Positions 13,602 to 23,024 of a stretch of DNA of 64,000 nt are shown here, piece after piece. The notes under the pieces are model-generated. The model worked only from the letters and a program-made list of their open reading frames with translations. It did no database searches and was not told where the DNA came from. The DNA is taken from NCBI GenBank assembly GCA_963805455.1, contig CAWDUJ010000006.1, positions 323,870 through 387,869 of the forward strand, written 5' to 3'. The DNA comes from VRUE01 sp963805455. Its GTDB lineage: Bacteria; Actinomycetota; Thermoleophilia; Solirubrobacterales; 70-9. The position numbers and the translations under genes are program-made. Positions within the stretch are counted from its first letter, which is position 1. Each line of letters opens with the position of its first letter.

Positions 13602-16556
13602 GTGAGAACGGGAAGCCAATTGGCGGCGCGGCCAGGCCGCAAATTCGCGCGCCTTCTCGTCGCCACAGCCGTCTTGCTCTTCGGGGGGTTGGGCTGGTCC
13701 GGCTCGGCATCCGCAGCCTTCCTCCATTCGGGCGCGGTGGGCGCCGAATTTGGAAAGGACGGCACCCCAGCCACCTCATTCGGGATTTCCGACTTCCGCT
13801 TCACGATCGATCAGGCGAAGCAGAGGCTCTACATGATCGACAGAACGCAGGAAGTCGGGGGCGAACCGGCACACATCTACGGGTTCGAAATCGACAATTC
13901 ATACAAACCAATTCCGAACTTTCCGATCCCGGTGCCCCTTGGCCTAGACGGAAACGCCTCCCGCGCCATCTCCGTCGACAATACGAACCTCCCGTCTGCG
14001 GGCAACATCTACTACGTCGAAGTCAAAGAACGGGGCAAGGGAGGGGACATCCTCTACGGGTTCAATTCCAACGGCGAACCCCTGGGCGGCGAATACCCTC
14101 AGGAAATACCGGAACCCGTCAGTGCCTGCGGAGATGCGGTGGATGGGGAAGGCCACATCTGGATCGCCGACCGCGTGACCAGCAAGCTAATGGAGTACAA
14201 CCCCAACGGTTTGCCGACGGGCAGGACGATCGATGTCGCGGGAATCGGGGAACCGTGCACATTCGTCTTCAACACCAAGAATGGGGACGCCTACGTCGCC
14301 GGGCGTAGTCCGACAAACGGAAACGAAGGCCGCCTCTGGCGTTACAGCGCTGCCGATGACTACCACTCAATTCTGGAAATCCTGCCCGGCACGGTGGCCC
14401 GTGAGCCGGCACTCGCCTTCGATTCCGAACACGGCATTCTCTACATCGAAAAGAGCGCCTACAACGCCGACGGAGAACTCGTCGAGCATTTCACCGCGTC
14501 GCCGGAAAAGAGCCGTGAATACGGTATCGCGATAGATGAATCAACCGGCACCGCCTATGACATTGCGGGCGACTACAACTACGAACTCGAATTCTTCGCA
14601 CTTCACATCAGGGCATTTCCGCCGTCGGGCATCGTCCCCGACCTTGAAACCCAGGGGGTCACCGGCACGACGGTGCACGGAAGTGTCGATCCGGCCGGCG
14701 GCGGAAACGTCACCAGCTGCAAGTTCGAATACGGAACCTCGAAAAGCTACGGAAACACGATTCCATGTGAACCTCCAACCGAATACTCCGATGTCACACA
14801 GGTAAGCGCTTTACTCCCGAGCCTGACCCTGACTCCAGAGGTTCGTTATCACTACAGGGTATCGGCCGGAAACGTGACGGGCACGAATATCGGTGCGGAT
14901 CGCTCGTTCGTCCCCCACTACGTCCAGGATCTGAAGGCGGACCCAGCCAGCAATCTCACGAAGGTCTCCGCGAGTCTCAATGGGAGCTACGTTGGAAACG
15001 GGCAGGACACCCACTATTTCTTCGAATGGGGTACGACCACCGCCTACGGCAACCAAACCGCCTCTGCTCCCGGCGAAGACAACGGGAGCGGGTCAGGTCC
15101 TCAAACTGCAAGCAGTCCCATCGTCGGGCTGGAACCGGGAGCCACCTATCACTACCGGCTCGTGGCCGAGAACGATGATGGAATCAGCATCTCTGAAGAT
15201 GAGACCTTTTTAGCGCTAGCGCCCGTAACGAGCCTTGATGCCTATTTGACGGAACTGCATGGAAATAGCGTGAAGTTGAATGGATCGTGGGAAGGAGACG
15301 GCACAGAAACCCACTACTACTTTGAATGGGGCTCCAGTACGGCATATGCGCACGTGGTGCCGACAGCTCCGGGTGGATCCAACTCCGCGACCGGGCCGCA
15401 GCATGTGGAAGAGTCAATCTCAGGCCTGCAACCGAAGTCCTACTATCACTACCGACTCGTGGCCTCGAATCCGTCCGGAACCACATCCACCTCGGATGCA
15501 GTGTTCAGGACGCCACAGTTGGCCGCTGTGGCCTATCAGCCGGTCCTGAAAATGACCGGAACGTCGGCGGAACTGACCGGCACCGTCAACCCGCAGGAAA
15601 CCGGCCCAACCACCTATCACTTCGAATATGGATTGGATACGAGCTACGGGCTGAGAACAATTGAGAGCGCACCCGTGGGCTCGGACAAAAGCGACTACCC
15701 GGCCGGGGCGGAAATCGCCGGGCTCCACCCTGGAACCACCTACCACTTCCGGATCGTGGGAACGAGTCCCACCGGCGAAGCCATCGGGCCAGATCGCACC
15801 TTCACGACGATTCCTGACCCTCCGGAGGTAACTGGTACGTCGACGAGCAAACTTGTTGTGGGAGGCGTCACCCTGAGTGCGGAAGTGCGAACTGGACATG
15901 GGCCGACGGTCGCCTACTTTCAATATGGGTCGACTTCCGACTACTCCGTGAGCACCATTCCGGGAGGCCCGCTTCCGGCCGACGATGAAAGCCATCTGGT
16001 GAGCACGAGCATCTCCGGCCTTCAGCCGGGTACGACCTACCACTTTCGTGCGGTGGCGGTGAACCTCCATTCAGCCGCCTATGGGCTCGATGAGGTCTTC
16101 ACGACTCCTGGATTCCCCGCCGTGACGATCGGCTCCGCCTCCGACATCACGCAAACCTCTGCTGCGGTAAGTGGGGTCATCGACCCAGATCTGAGCCCGA
16201 CGACGTACCACTTCGAGTACGGGACCGGCGCAGCCTACGGAGACCGCACATCAGAGGGACCGACGATCGGGGCTGCCGTCGCCAATCAGACCGTTTCCGC
16301 GGCTCTTGAACACCTCCAACCTGGCACCACCTATCACTATCGAGTGGTTGCGACAAACGCGGTGGGGGAAGCGACGAGCACGGCTGGGACCTTCACGACG
16401 ATTGCGAGCGAGACTGCGCCGAGCATTCCGGCGGAACACATCCGGAAATGCCCCAAGGGAAAGGTGCGCAAACGCGGTAAATGTGTGTCGAACCGGCACA
16501 GGCACCGCCACGTGAGGCACCATAAAAAGCATCGTGGAAAGGGGAGCCGGTCATGA
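13602..16556 (+). CDS. exported NHL-propeller protein with six Fn3-like repeats (operon gene 1)
   Basis: GTG at 13602 is chosen over the longer ATG frame from 13494 because AGGAG (13590-13594) sits seven bases before it and it begins a clean signal peptide (basic, then LLVATAVLLFGGLGW, cleavage near SASA). The 984-residue product has an NHL/SMP-30-like beta-propeller over about 40-340 (repeats such as GNIYYVEVKE, GHIWIADRV, GDAYVAGRS), then six Fn3-like repeats each with the pattern TYHxRxVAxNxxG (for example TTYHFRIVGTSPTG). The last ~35 residues are Cys-Lys/Arg/His-rich (CPKGKVRKRGKC then HRHRHVRHHKKH). No enzyme motif is seen. It overlaps gene 2 by four bases (ATGA). An adhesive or wall-associated surface role is inferred. 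Confidence 0.82.
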   Translation: MRTGSQLAARPGRKFARLLVATAVLLFGGLGWSGSASAAFLHSGAVGAEFGKDGTPATSFGISDFRFTIDQAKQRLYMIDRTQEVGGEPAHIYGFEIDNSYKPIPNFPIPVPLGLDGNASRAISVDNTNLPSAGNIYYVEVKERGKGGDILYGFNSNGEPLGGEYPQEIPEPVSACGDAVDGEGHIWIADRVTSKLMEYNPNGLPTGRTIDVAGIGEPCTFVFNTKNGDAYVAGRSPTNGNEGRLWRYSAADDYHSILEILPGTVAREPALAFDSEHGILYIEKSAYNADGELVEHFTASPEKSREYGIAIDESTGTAYDIAGDYNYELEFFALHIRAFPPSGIVPDLETQGVTGTTVHGSVDPAGGGNVTSCKFEYGTSKSYGNTIPCEPPTEYSDVTQVSALLPSLTLTPEVRYHYRVSAGNVTGTNIGADRSFVPHYVQDLKADPASNLTKVSASLNGSYVGNGQDTHYFFEWGTTTAYGNQTASAPGEDNGSGSGPQTASSPIVGLEPGATYHYRLVAENDDGISISEDETFLALAPVTSLDAYLTELHGNSVKLNGSWEGDGTETHYYFEWGSSTAYAHVVPTAPGGSNSATGPQHVEESISGLQPKSYYHYRLVASNPSGTTSTSDAVFRTPQLAAVAYQPVLKMTGTSAELTGTVNPQETGPTTYHFEYGLDTSYGLRTIESAPVGSDKSDYPAGAEIAGLHPGTTYHFRIVGTSPTGEAIGPDRTFTTIPDPPEVTGTSTSKLVVGGVTLSAEVRTGHGPTVAYFQYGSTSDYSVSTIPGGPLPADDESHLVSTSISGLQPGTTYHFRAVAVNLHSAAYGLDEVFTTPGFPAVTIGSASDITQTSAAVSGVIDPDLSPTTYHFEYGTGAAYGDRTSEGPTIGAAVANQTVSAALEHLQPGTTYHYRVVATNAVGEATSTAGTFTTIASETAPSIPAEHIRKCPKGKVRKRGKCVSNRHRHRHVRHHKKHRGKGSRS

Positions 16557-19500
16557 CCCGCCGCCGCCGGTTGCTGCTCTCGCTGGTGTTTTCAGGGCTC
16601 GCGATCCTCGCCGGACCCGTCGTGTCTGCTCATGCTGGCTACGTTCACAAGGCGGCGAGCTTGACCTTCCCGGTAACGGGGACTCCAAGGGGGATCGCCC
16701 TTGACGAACAGTCCGAAAGCGTCTATGTGGTCACCGCGGAAGGGTCGCTAGAGAAGTTCGACTCGGCGGGCGCCCCATCCAATTTCTCCACTCTGGGCTC
16801 CAACAGCCTGAGCCTCGCATGCGAATACGAATGCCGCGGTCTCGCGGTAGACAATTCGGGGGGGCCGAATCAAGGCGTGATCTATATCGGGCGCAACCAG
16901 GAAGAAGGAATCCTGGTGATCCTTCCTTCTGGAGCATCCGCCGGGCCGATCGAAAATCATTCTGGTTCTCCATATGGCTCGCGATGCGGTGTGTCGGTCG
17001 ACAAGGCTGGAAGGGTCTATGGCGTGAAGTCTTACGAAAAGATCGTTGACCGATACGTCCCGGCCGAATGGGCGACCCATCTTCATCAGGAACCACAGAT
17101 CACGGGCACACTGGTTCCCGACTTCTTCAACCCCTGCAAGGGCACCGTCGATTCTAAAGGGACTCTCTATCTGATTCAGGGGACGGGTGAAGAAGCCTTC
17201 AACGCCCTGCACAAGGTCCCGGGCCTGTTTGGGGAACCGAACTCACTGACGAGCATCAACGATGAAATAGCTACGACGATCCTGGAGCCTCACTCCACCT
17301 GGGCCTCCGCCGATCTGCAGACGGACGACATATACACGGATCGTAGAGCCGCAATCGCCCGATTCAGCACCTCCGGGGAACTACTCGAGACGTTTGGCGA
17401 AGGTGAAGTCTCCGAATCGTTCGGGGTCGCGGTGGACGGCACCACGAAGACGGTCTACGTCACCTCCGAGGCGGCCGAAGATGTCATCGTGTTCCCCGAG
17501 GTCCTCACGCCCGACGTTTCCGAAGTAAAAGCCGCGACGGTGCCTGGCGGAGTGACATTCTCAGCCCATGTATCGCCCGCGGGCGGCGGCAACGTGACCG
17601 CCTGCGCGTTCGAATTCAGGCCGGTAGGCGAAACGACGTTCACCCCGGCGCCGTGTGATCAGGGACTTCCATTCGAATCCGCTACGGACGTCAGTGCCGA
17701 CGCCTCCGGACTCAGCGAAGGTACGGTCTATGAATATCGATTGACTGCGGAAAACACGAATGCCGCCGAACACAGCGGAATTCGCCGGTTCAAGATCGCG
17801 TCGCCGGCGATCGAAGGTACGTATTCGACGGAACTCAGCGAAACCGGGGGAGTTCTCAACGCACGCATCGACACCAATCACGCGGCCAGTGAATATTTCT
17901 TCGAATATGGCACGACCCGTGAGTACGGCCAGACCAGTCCAATACCGGTGGGACAGATTGAAGGAGGGCGTGAGAGCAGCGTTGCCGTGAGCACGAGGCT
18001 TACGAACCTGGAACCGCATGTCATTTACCACTTCAGAGTGGTCGTCCAGAGCGCGCTGGGGACAGTTGCAAGTGAAGACCAGACGTTCAACTTCTTTCCA
18101 GAACAGTGTCCCAATGCCGTGGTTCGGCAGCAGACAGGAAGCGGCTTTCTACCCGACTGTCGGTCCTATGAGCTCGTCACGCCTAGCCAGCAGGGCAACA
18201 TCATCCTGAATCCCTTCCTCTCTGCGCCCCCAGCGGGTTACTCGACAAACCCGGCCCGATTCGCCTTTGCCGGCTATGCCGGTGGCATCACCGGGACGGA
18301 ACCGGTGATCGGACTGGGGCCTGATGTCTACGTCGCCACCCGCACCAACACCGGGTGGGTCACGGCACTGCCAGGCATCAGGGGATACGAAACCAACTGG
18401 GCCGGCGTGATGGGGACAACCGCGAACACCAGCCTGGGTACTTTCATGGACTTCTCAGGGCTCAGTCGGTTCAAAAACAATGAAATCTTCGAAACGGAAA
18501 ACATTCCATACATCTGGAACTCCGATGGTGACTTCCTGGGCCATTGGCCGGTTACCGCCAGCGCGATTCCACGCTCCAGCTTCACGAACGGCTACGTACA
18601 GCCCTCACCAGATTTCAGCCACATGGCGCTCTCGTCGAGCAATGTGCAGTTCGCGCCCAATGGACTTTTGCGGGCACCGGGCTCTGTTTACGACTATGAC
18701 ACAAAGAACGCCACGACTGAAATCGTTTCATTGATGCCGAACGGCCACGATATTGCTCAGGAGCCGGAGATAATGGAATGGCCGGGAGAAGAACGCGTGA
18801 GGAAGGCATTCGAACAGGAAGAGGTGATCTCGTTTCCCGGGATTGCGAACCCCAACGGGGCCGGAGGCCCCACGGATACAAAACGGCCGGCACTGGTGAA
18901 TCCAGGGGTGTCGACGGATGGTTCGCACATTCTGATGTCCGTGTCGAGTGAACCATACGATCCCCGCGGGTTCACAGAATATGACGAACTGCCGCCTGTC
19001 CATCTCTACATGACCGTTGATGACGCCCTTCACTACGACGTCTCGGAAGGCGACAGGGCCCAATTCATCGGTATGACGGCAGATGGCTCCAAGGTGTTCT
19101 TCCTATCTGCCGAACAATTGTCTCCCGAAGACCATGACACGAGCACGGATCTCTACATGTGGAGTGAGGCGACCAGATCCCTCAAACTCCTATCGCTCGG
19201 CAGCGAAGGTAGTGGCAACTCGGATGGCTGCAACAGCACGTGGGTGTCTCCGGCTGCGTATGCGCCCTGGACGACGCAATGTGATGTCCAGCCGATTGCG
19301 ATCTCTGGGAAATGGTCGGATACCTCCATGGCCACCCAGGCGGAACCCGATATCTACTTCCTCTCGCCCGAGCAGCTCGACGGCTCCAAGGGGGAAGCCG
19401 GCGGGGAGAACATCTACCACTACAAAGGCGGCGGTGTGCACTACGTCGCCTCCGGCGAAGTTACGCGAATGGACGTATCCCCGAACGGCGAGCATATGGC

Positions 19501-20212
19501 GTACGTGAGTCCTGACCAGCTGACCTCTTACGACAACAAGGGCTACGAAGAGATGTACACGTACGAGCCGGCGACCGAAAAGCTGAGGTGCGTCTCATGT
19601 AATCCCACCGGGGCACCTCCCGTCGGAAATGTGGAAGCGTCCGGGAACGGGCAGCTGTTCATGTCGAACGACGGTCGGACCTTCTTCTACACAGCAGACG
19701 GCCTTGTCGCCAAGGACACCAACAAAATTCCGGACGTCTACGAGTACACCGAAGGGCGGCCGCAACTCCTCACCACGGGCACGGGCTCTCATGACGTCAC
19801 CCTCAGCTATCAAGGGAACGTCAGGGACCATGCTGCGTTCATGGGCGTCAGCGCGGACGGCGTGAACGTCTACATAGACACGTACGAAACTCTTGTGCCG
19901 CAGGACGAAAACGGCGAATTTCTCAAGTTCTACGACGTGAGGTCTGGTGGAGGCTTCCCGATTGCCTCCCCGAAACAGCCCTGCGTGGCGGCGGATGAGT
20001 GCCACGGGACGGCCAGCTCATCGGTTGCGCCAACCGGGATCGCGAGCGAAGGTGAACTCGGTTCGGGTGGCAACACTCATCCCGCAAGCAAGACCCCCGC
20101 GCGCCGACAGCGACGACGGTCTCGAAAGAGGGCGGGGCGGCACCGTCACGGGAAGCGTCATCACCTCAGGGCACGGGGCACGCGGCTCGAAAGGAGTTCG
20201 GCCCGTGGCTAA
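16553..20212 (+). CDS. exported NHL/Fn3/TolB-like propeller protein (operon gene 2)
   Basis: A 1219-residue exported protein whose ATG overlaps the gene 1 stop (ATGA), so translation is coupled. Residues 1-28 form a signal peptide ending VSAHAG. An NHL-type propeller covers about 30-320 (GTPRGIALDEQSESVYVVT at the start). Two Fn3-like repeats follow, then the cysteine block CPNAVVRQQTGSGFLPDCRS near 522-541, which in this protein group marks the start of a second, TolB/PD40-like propeller (blades such as DGSKVFFLSAEQLSPEDHD and NGEHMAYVSPDQLTSYDNKG). The C-terminal ~40 residues are arginine/histidine-rich (RRQRRRSRKRAGRHRHGKRH). Gene 3 starts inside its last eight bases. Function is unknown; extracellular protein-protein or glycan contacts are the usual role of such propellers. 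Confidence 0.85.
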   Translation: MTRRRRLLLSLVFSGLAILAGPVVSAHAGYVHKAASLTFPVTGTPRGIALDEQSESVYVVTAEGSLEKFDSAGAPSNFSTLGSNSLSLACEYECRGLAVDNSGGPNQGVIYIGRNQEEGILVILPSGASAGPIENHSGSPYGSRCGVSVDKAGRVYGVKSYEKIVDRYVPAEWATHLHQEPQITGTLVPDFFNPCKGTVDSKGTLYLIQGTGEEAFNALHKVPGLFGEPNSLTSINDEIATTILEPHSTWASADLQTDDIYTDRRAAIARFSTSGELLETFGEGEVSESFGVAVDGTTKTVYVTSEAAEDVIVFPEVLTPDVSEVKAATVPGGVTFSAHVSPAGGGNVTACAFEFRPVGETTFTPAPCDQGLPFESATDVSADASGLSEGTVYEYRLTAENTNAAEHSGIRRFKIASPAIEGTYSTELSETGGVLNARIDTNHAASEYFFEYGTTREYGQTSPIPVGQIEGGRESSVAVSTRLTNLEPHVIYHFRVVVQSALGTVASEDQTFNFFPEQCPNAVVRQQTGSGFLPDCRSYELVTPSQQGNIILNPFLSAPPAGYSTNPARFAFAGYAGGITGTEPVIGLGPDVYVATRTNTGWVTALPGIRGYETNWAGVMGTTANTSLGTFMDFSGLSRFKNNEIFETENIPYIWNSDGDFLGHWPVTASAIPRSSFTNGYVQPSPDFSHMALSSSNVQFAPNGLLRAPGSVYDYDTKNATTEIVSLMPNGHDIAQEPEIMEWPGEERVRKAFEQEEVISFPGIANPNGAGGPTDTKRPALVNPGVSTDGSHILMSVSSEPYDPRGFTEYDELPPVHLYMTVDDALHYDVSEGDRAQFIGMTADGSKVFFLSAEQLSPEDHDTSTDLYMWSEATRSLKLLSLGSEGSGNSDGCNSTWVSPAAYAPWTTQCDVQPIAISGKWSDTSMATQAEPDIYFLSPEQLDGSKGEAGGENIYHYKGGGVHYVASGEVTRMDVSPNGEHMAYVSPDQLTSYDNKGYEEMYTYEPATEKLRCVSCNPTGAPPVGNVEASGNGQLFMSNDGRTFFYTADGLVAKDTNKIPDVYEYTEGRPQLLTTGTGSHDVTLSYQGNVRDHAAFMGVSADGVNVYIDTYETLVPQDENGEFLKFYDVRSGGGFPIASPKQPCVAADECHGTASSSVAPTGIASEGELGSGGNTHPASKTPARRQRRRSRKRAGRHRHGKRHHLRARGTRLERSSARG

Positions 20213-23000
20213 AAAGATCGTAAGGTGGGCGAGGTCGAGCAGGTTGTGGAGGCCGGCGGTCCTGGCTCTGCCGATAGCGGCTCTGTGGGCCATTGGCGCC
20301 AGCGCCGCCTTTGCGGAGGTTCCGATTAACTACTTCAGCGTCCAGCCATCGTCGACGCAGGCGGGCGGTCATCCCAACATCCATACGGTGATCGTGGACG
20401 AACCGGAACAGCTGCGGGAACAGCTGCACTTCGAAGAATCGACATGCGGCTGCCGGGATCCGAAGGCGATCGAAATCCACCTCCCCCCCGGTGTCATCGG
20501 CGTACCTGGCGACGTGCCGAAGTGCAGCGACGCTGAATTCGGAAGCATCCTCTGTTCACCGGATTCCCAGGTCGGAATTCTGAGAGCGGGTCTGGGTGGC
20601 GAGCCACTGGAGGAAGAACCCATTCTCCTGGGAAGAATCCCCGTTTACAACCTCATCCCACACCCCAGCGAAGCCGCTCTTCTCGGGGCGAGCCTACCGG
20701 GCATCGACGCACCGATCTATTTCGTGTTCACGCCACGCACCGGTTCGGATTATGGGCTCGATGAGCGGACGCTCAACATCGCGCATCCACTTTTCGCCCT
20801 GCACTTCTCCGACCTTGAAATCTGGGGTGTGCCGGCGGATCCCAGCCACCAGGAAGAACGAGCTCCAATCGGCTGCAACCCGTCCGAGTTCAACCTTGGC
20901 CAACCGGGTGAAAGGTGTCATCCCGGCGTGCCCTCGAACGCCCCGCGGGCGCCGTTCACCATCAATCCGACGACCTGCGGCTCCACCGATCTGACCGCAA
21001 CGGTCGGAGTGTTGGGCTATGACCGGGCCTGGACTCAGGCGATGACCCCATACCCCGCGACGACCGGGTGCGATCAGCTCAGCTTCAACCCGAGCCTATT
21101 CGCGCAGCCGACCACTACCGAGACCGATACGGCGTCAGGAATCGACATCGACATAAAGGTTCCACAGGATCTCAGTGCGGACTCTCCATCTGCATCACAA
21201 ATACGGGACTCAACCGTGGCCCTGCCAAAGGGGTTCTCGATCAATGCGAATGCGGGGGACGGGAAGGAATCGTGCTCGGACACTCAGGCCCGATTCGGAA
21301 CCGAAGAAAAGGCGCAGTGTCCGGAAAACGCGAAGATCGGGACTGTCCAGGTGTCGACGCCGACGCTCCCCGGCCCCCTGCCTGGCTACGTCTATCTGGG
21401 GGAACCGAAGACGGGAGAAAGGTACCGTCTCATCGTTGCGGCCGATGGCTTCAATGTCCACGTCAAGCTTCCCGGCACGGTCAGCCCAGACCCGCAGACC
21501 GGCCAGTTGACGGTCACGTTCAAAGACCTGCCGCAGTTCCCGTTCTCGGACTTCAACATGCACCTGTTCGGCGCTGAGCGCGGGAGCCTCGCTACGCCCA
21601 CGGAATGCGGGACATTCCCGGTCAACAGCACCTTTACTCCGTGGGATTCGCTCCTACCGAAGCAGACTTCGGTGCAGTACTTCACCGTGAGCGAGGGACC
21701 GGACGGCAAGGCATGCCCTGGCTCGATACGCCCGTTCGGTCCCTCTCTTGAAGCGGGGGTTGTGGACAAGACCGCAGGCAAGCACGCTCCGTTCGTGCTG
21801 AAAGTCACCCGGGAAGACGGCGATCAGAATTTCAATCAGCTGAAGATCAAGACCCCCCCCGGCTTTACGGCGTCGCTCAAGGGAATCCCATACTGTCCCG
21901 AGTTGGCGATCGCTCATCTGAGTGATACGAGCTACTCCGGCATCGCCGAGCGATCCACTCCAACCTGCCCGGTGACGAGTCAGGTGGGCACAGTCGTCGC
22001 GAGCGCCGGCGCCGGGACTCGACCGGTCAACGTGGACGGGAAGGTGTACCTGGCAGGCCCATATAAGGGCGCTCCGATCAGCCTCGAGGCGGTAATACCC
22101 GCGGTCTCGGGCCCTTACGACCTCGGTAACGTCGCCGTGCGCACGGCCGTGTACGTCGATCCAGCGACGGCACAGGTCAGTGCCGTTTCAGATCCCTTCC
22201 CGCAGATCATCGGGGGCATTCCGCTGCGGGTCCGACTGGTGCAGCTGAAGCTCGACCGCAACGATTTCGCACTCAACCCGACGAATTGTGACCCGTTTTC
22301 GGTTGATGCCGCCCTTCTTGGAGATCAGGGCGCTCAGGCCGATCTCTCGCGGCATTTCCAGGTGGCGGACTGCAGCAACCTGGCCTATGGCCCGAAGCTC
22401 AAGCTGAGCCTTTCGGGTGGCGTGAGGCGGCGGGGGCATCCGGCCATCCACGCCGTCCTCACCACGAGTCCGGGTGAAGCGAACAGCGACAAGGTTGCGG
22501 TCACGATGCCCAAGGGCGAGCTGCTGGACCAGGGCCATATCGGCCATGTCTGCACCCGCGGGCAGTTCGCGGAAGATGACTGCCCCGCGAGCTCGGTACT
22601 AGGATCGGCTGAAGCCACATCGCCCTTGTTGGACCAGCCGCTGAAGGGCACGGTCTACCTACGCGCGAACCCGGCTCACCGTCTGCCTGATATCGCTGTT
22701 GCGCTCAAAGGCCAGTTCGATATCGAACTCGACGGTCGGGTCGACAGCCTGCCGCAACGCCTACGGACGACGTTCGAAGGTATCCCCGATGCCCCTGTGA
22801 GTCGCTTCGTGCTCAACCTGAAGGGCGGAAAGCAGGGCCTGCTCCAGAACGGCCACTCCCTCTGCGGCAGGCATAGGGAAATGGCGATGTCACGAATGAC
22901 GGGACAGAACGGAAGCGTCACCTCGAGACAGGTGGCGCTCAACCCACAGTGTGGGAAGAGCGGGCACAAGCGCCACCCGCGCAGCAGGAGAGCGGGCTAG
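20205..23000 (+). CDS. large exported protein of unassigned family B (operon gene 3)
   Basis: GTG at 20205 is preferred to the long frame from 19947 because AAGGAG (20191-20196) lies eight bases upstream and it starts a signal peptide (AKKIVRWARSS, hydrophobic core, SAAFAE). It overlaps the gene 2 stop by eight bases. The 931-residue product contains no domain I can name. It is paralogous along its whole length to gene 5, sharing blocks such as SSTQAGGHPN/DSQAGGHPD near the N-terminus, CPENAKIGTV, GYVYLGEPKTGERYRL, TGQLTVTFKDLPQFPFSDFN, PTxCGTF and KGGKQGLLQNGHSLCG near the end. Many paired cysteines suggest an oxidised extracellular fold rich in beta-strand. The extreme C-terminus is basic (GHKRHPRSRRAG). 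Confidence 0.8.
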   Translation: MAKKIVRWARSSRLWRPAVLALPIAALWAIGASAAFAEVPINYFSVQPSSTQAGGHPNIHTVIVDEPEQLREQLHFEESTCGCRDPKAIEIHLPPGVIGVPGDVPKCSDAEFGSILCSPDSQVGILRAGLGGEPLEEEPILLGRIPVYNLIPHPSEAALLGASLPGIDAPIYFVFTPRTGSDYGLDERTLNIAHPLFALHFSDLEIWGVPADPSHQEERAPIGCNPSEFNLGQPGERCHPGVPSNAPRAPFTINPTTCGSTDLTATVGVLGYDRAWTQAMTPYPATTGCDQLSFNPSLFAQPTTTETDTASGIDIDIKVPQDLSADSPSASQIRDSTVALPKGFSINANAGDGKESCSDTQARFGTEEKAQCPENAKIGTVQVSTPTLPGPLPGYVYLGEPKTGERYRLIVAADGFNVHVKLPGTVSPDPQTGQLTVTFKDLPQFPFSDFNMHLFGAERGSLATPTECGTFPVNSTFTPWDSLLPKQTSVQYFTVSEGPDGKACPGSIRPFGPSLEAGVVDKTAGKHAPFVLKVTREDGDQNFNQLKIKTPPGFTASLKGIPYCPELAIAHLSDTSYSGIAERSTPTCPVTSQVGTVVASAGAGTRPVNVDGKVYLAGPYKGAPISLEAVIPAVSGPYDLGNVAVRTAVYVDPATAQVSAVSDPFPQIIGGIPLRVRLVQLKLDRNDFALNPTNCDPFSVDAALLGDQGAQADLSRHFQVADCSNLAYGPKLKLSLSGGVRRRGHPAIHAVLTTSPGEANSDKVAVTMPKGELLDQGHIGHVCTRGQFAEDDCPASSVLGSAEATSPLLDQPLKGTVYLRANPAHRLPDIAVALKGQFDIELDGRVDSLPQRLRTTFEGIPDAPVSRFVLNLKGGKQGLLQNGHSLCGRHREMAMSRMTGQNGSVTSRQVALNPQCGKSGHKRHPRSRRAG

Positions 23001-23024
23001 AGGATGTCGAGAGGAGCTTCCAAA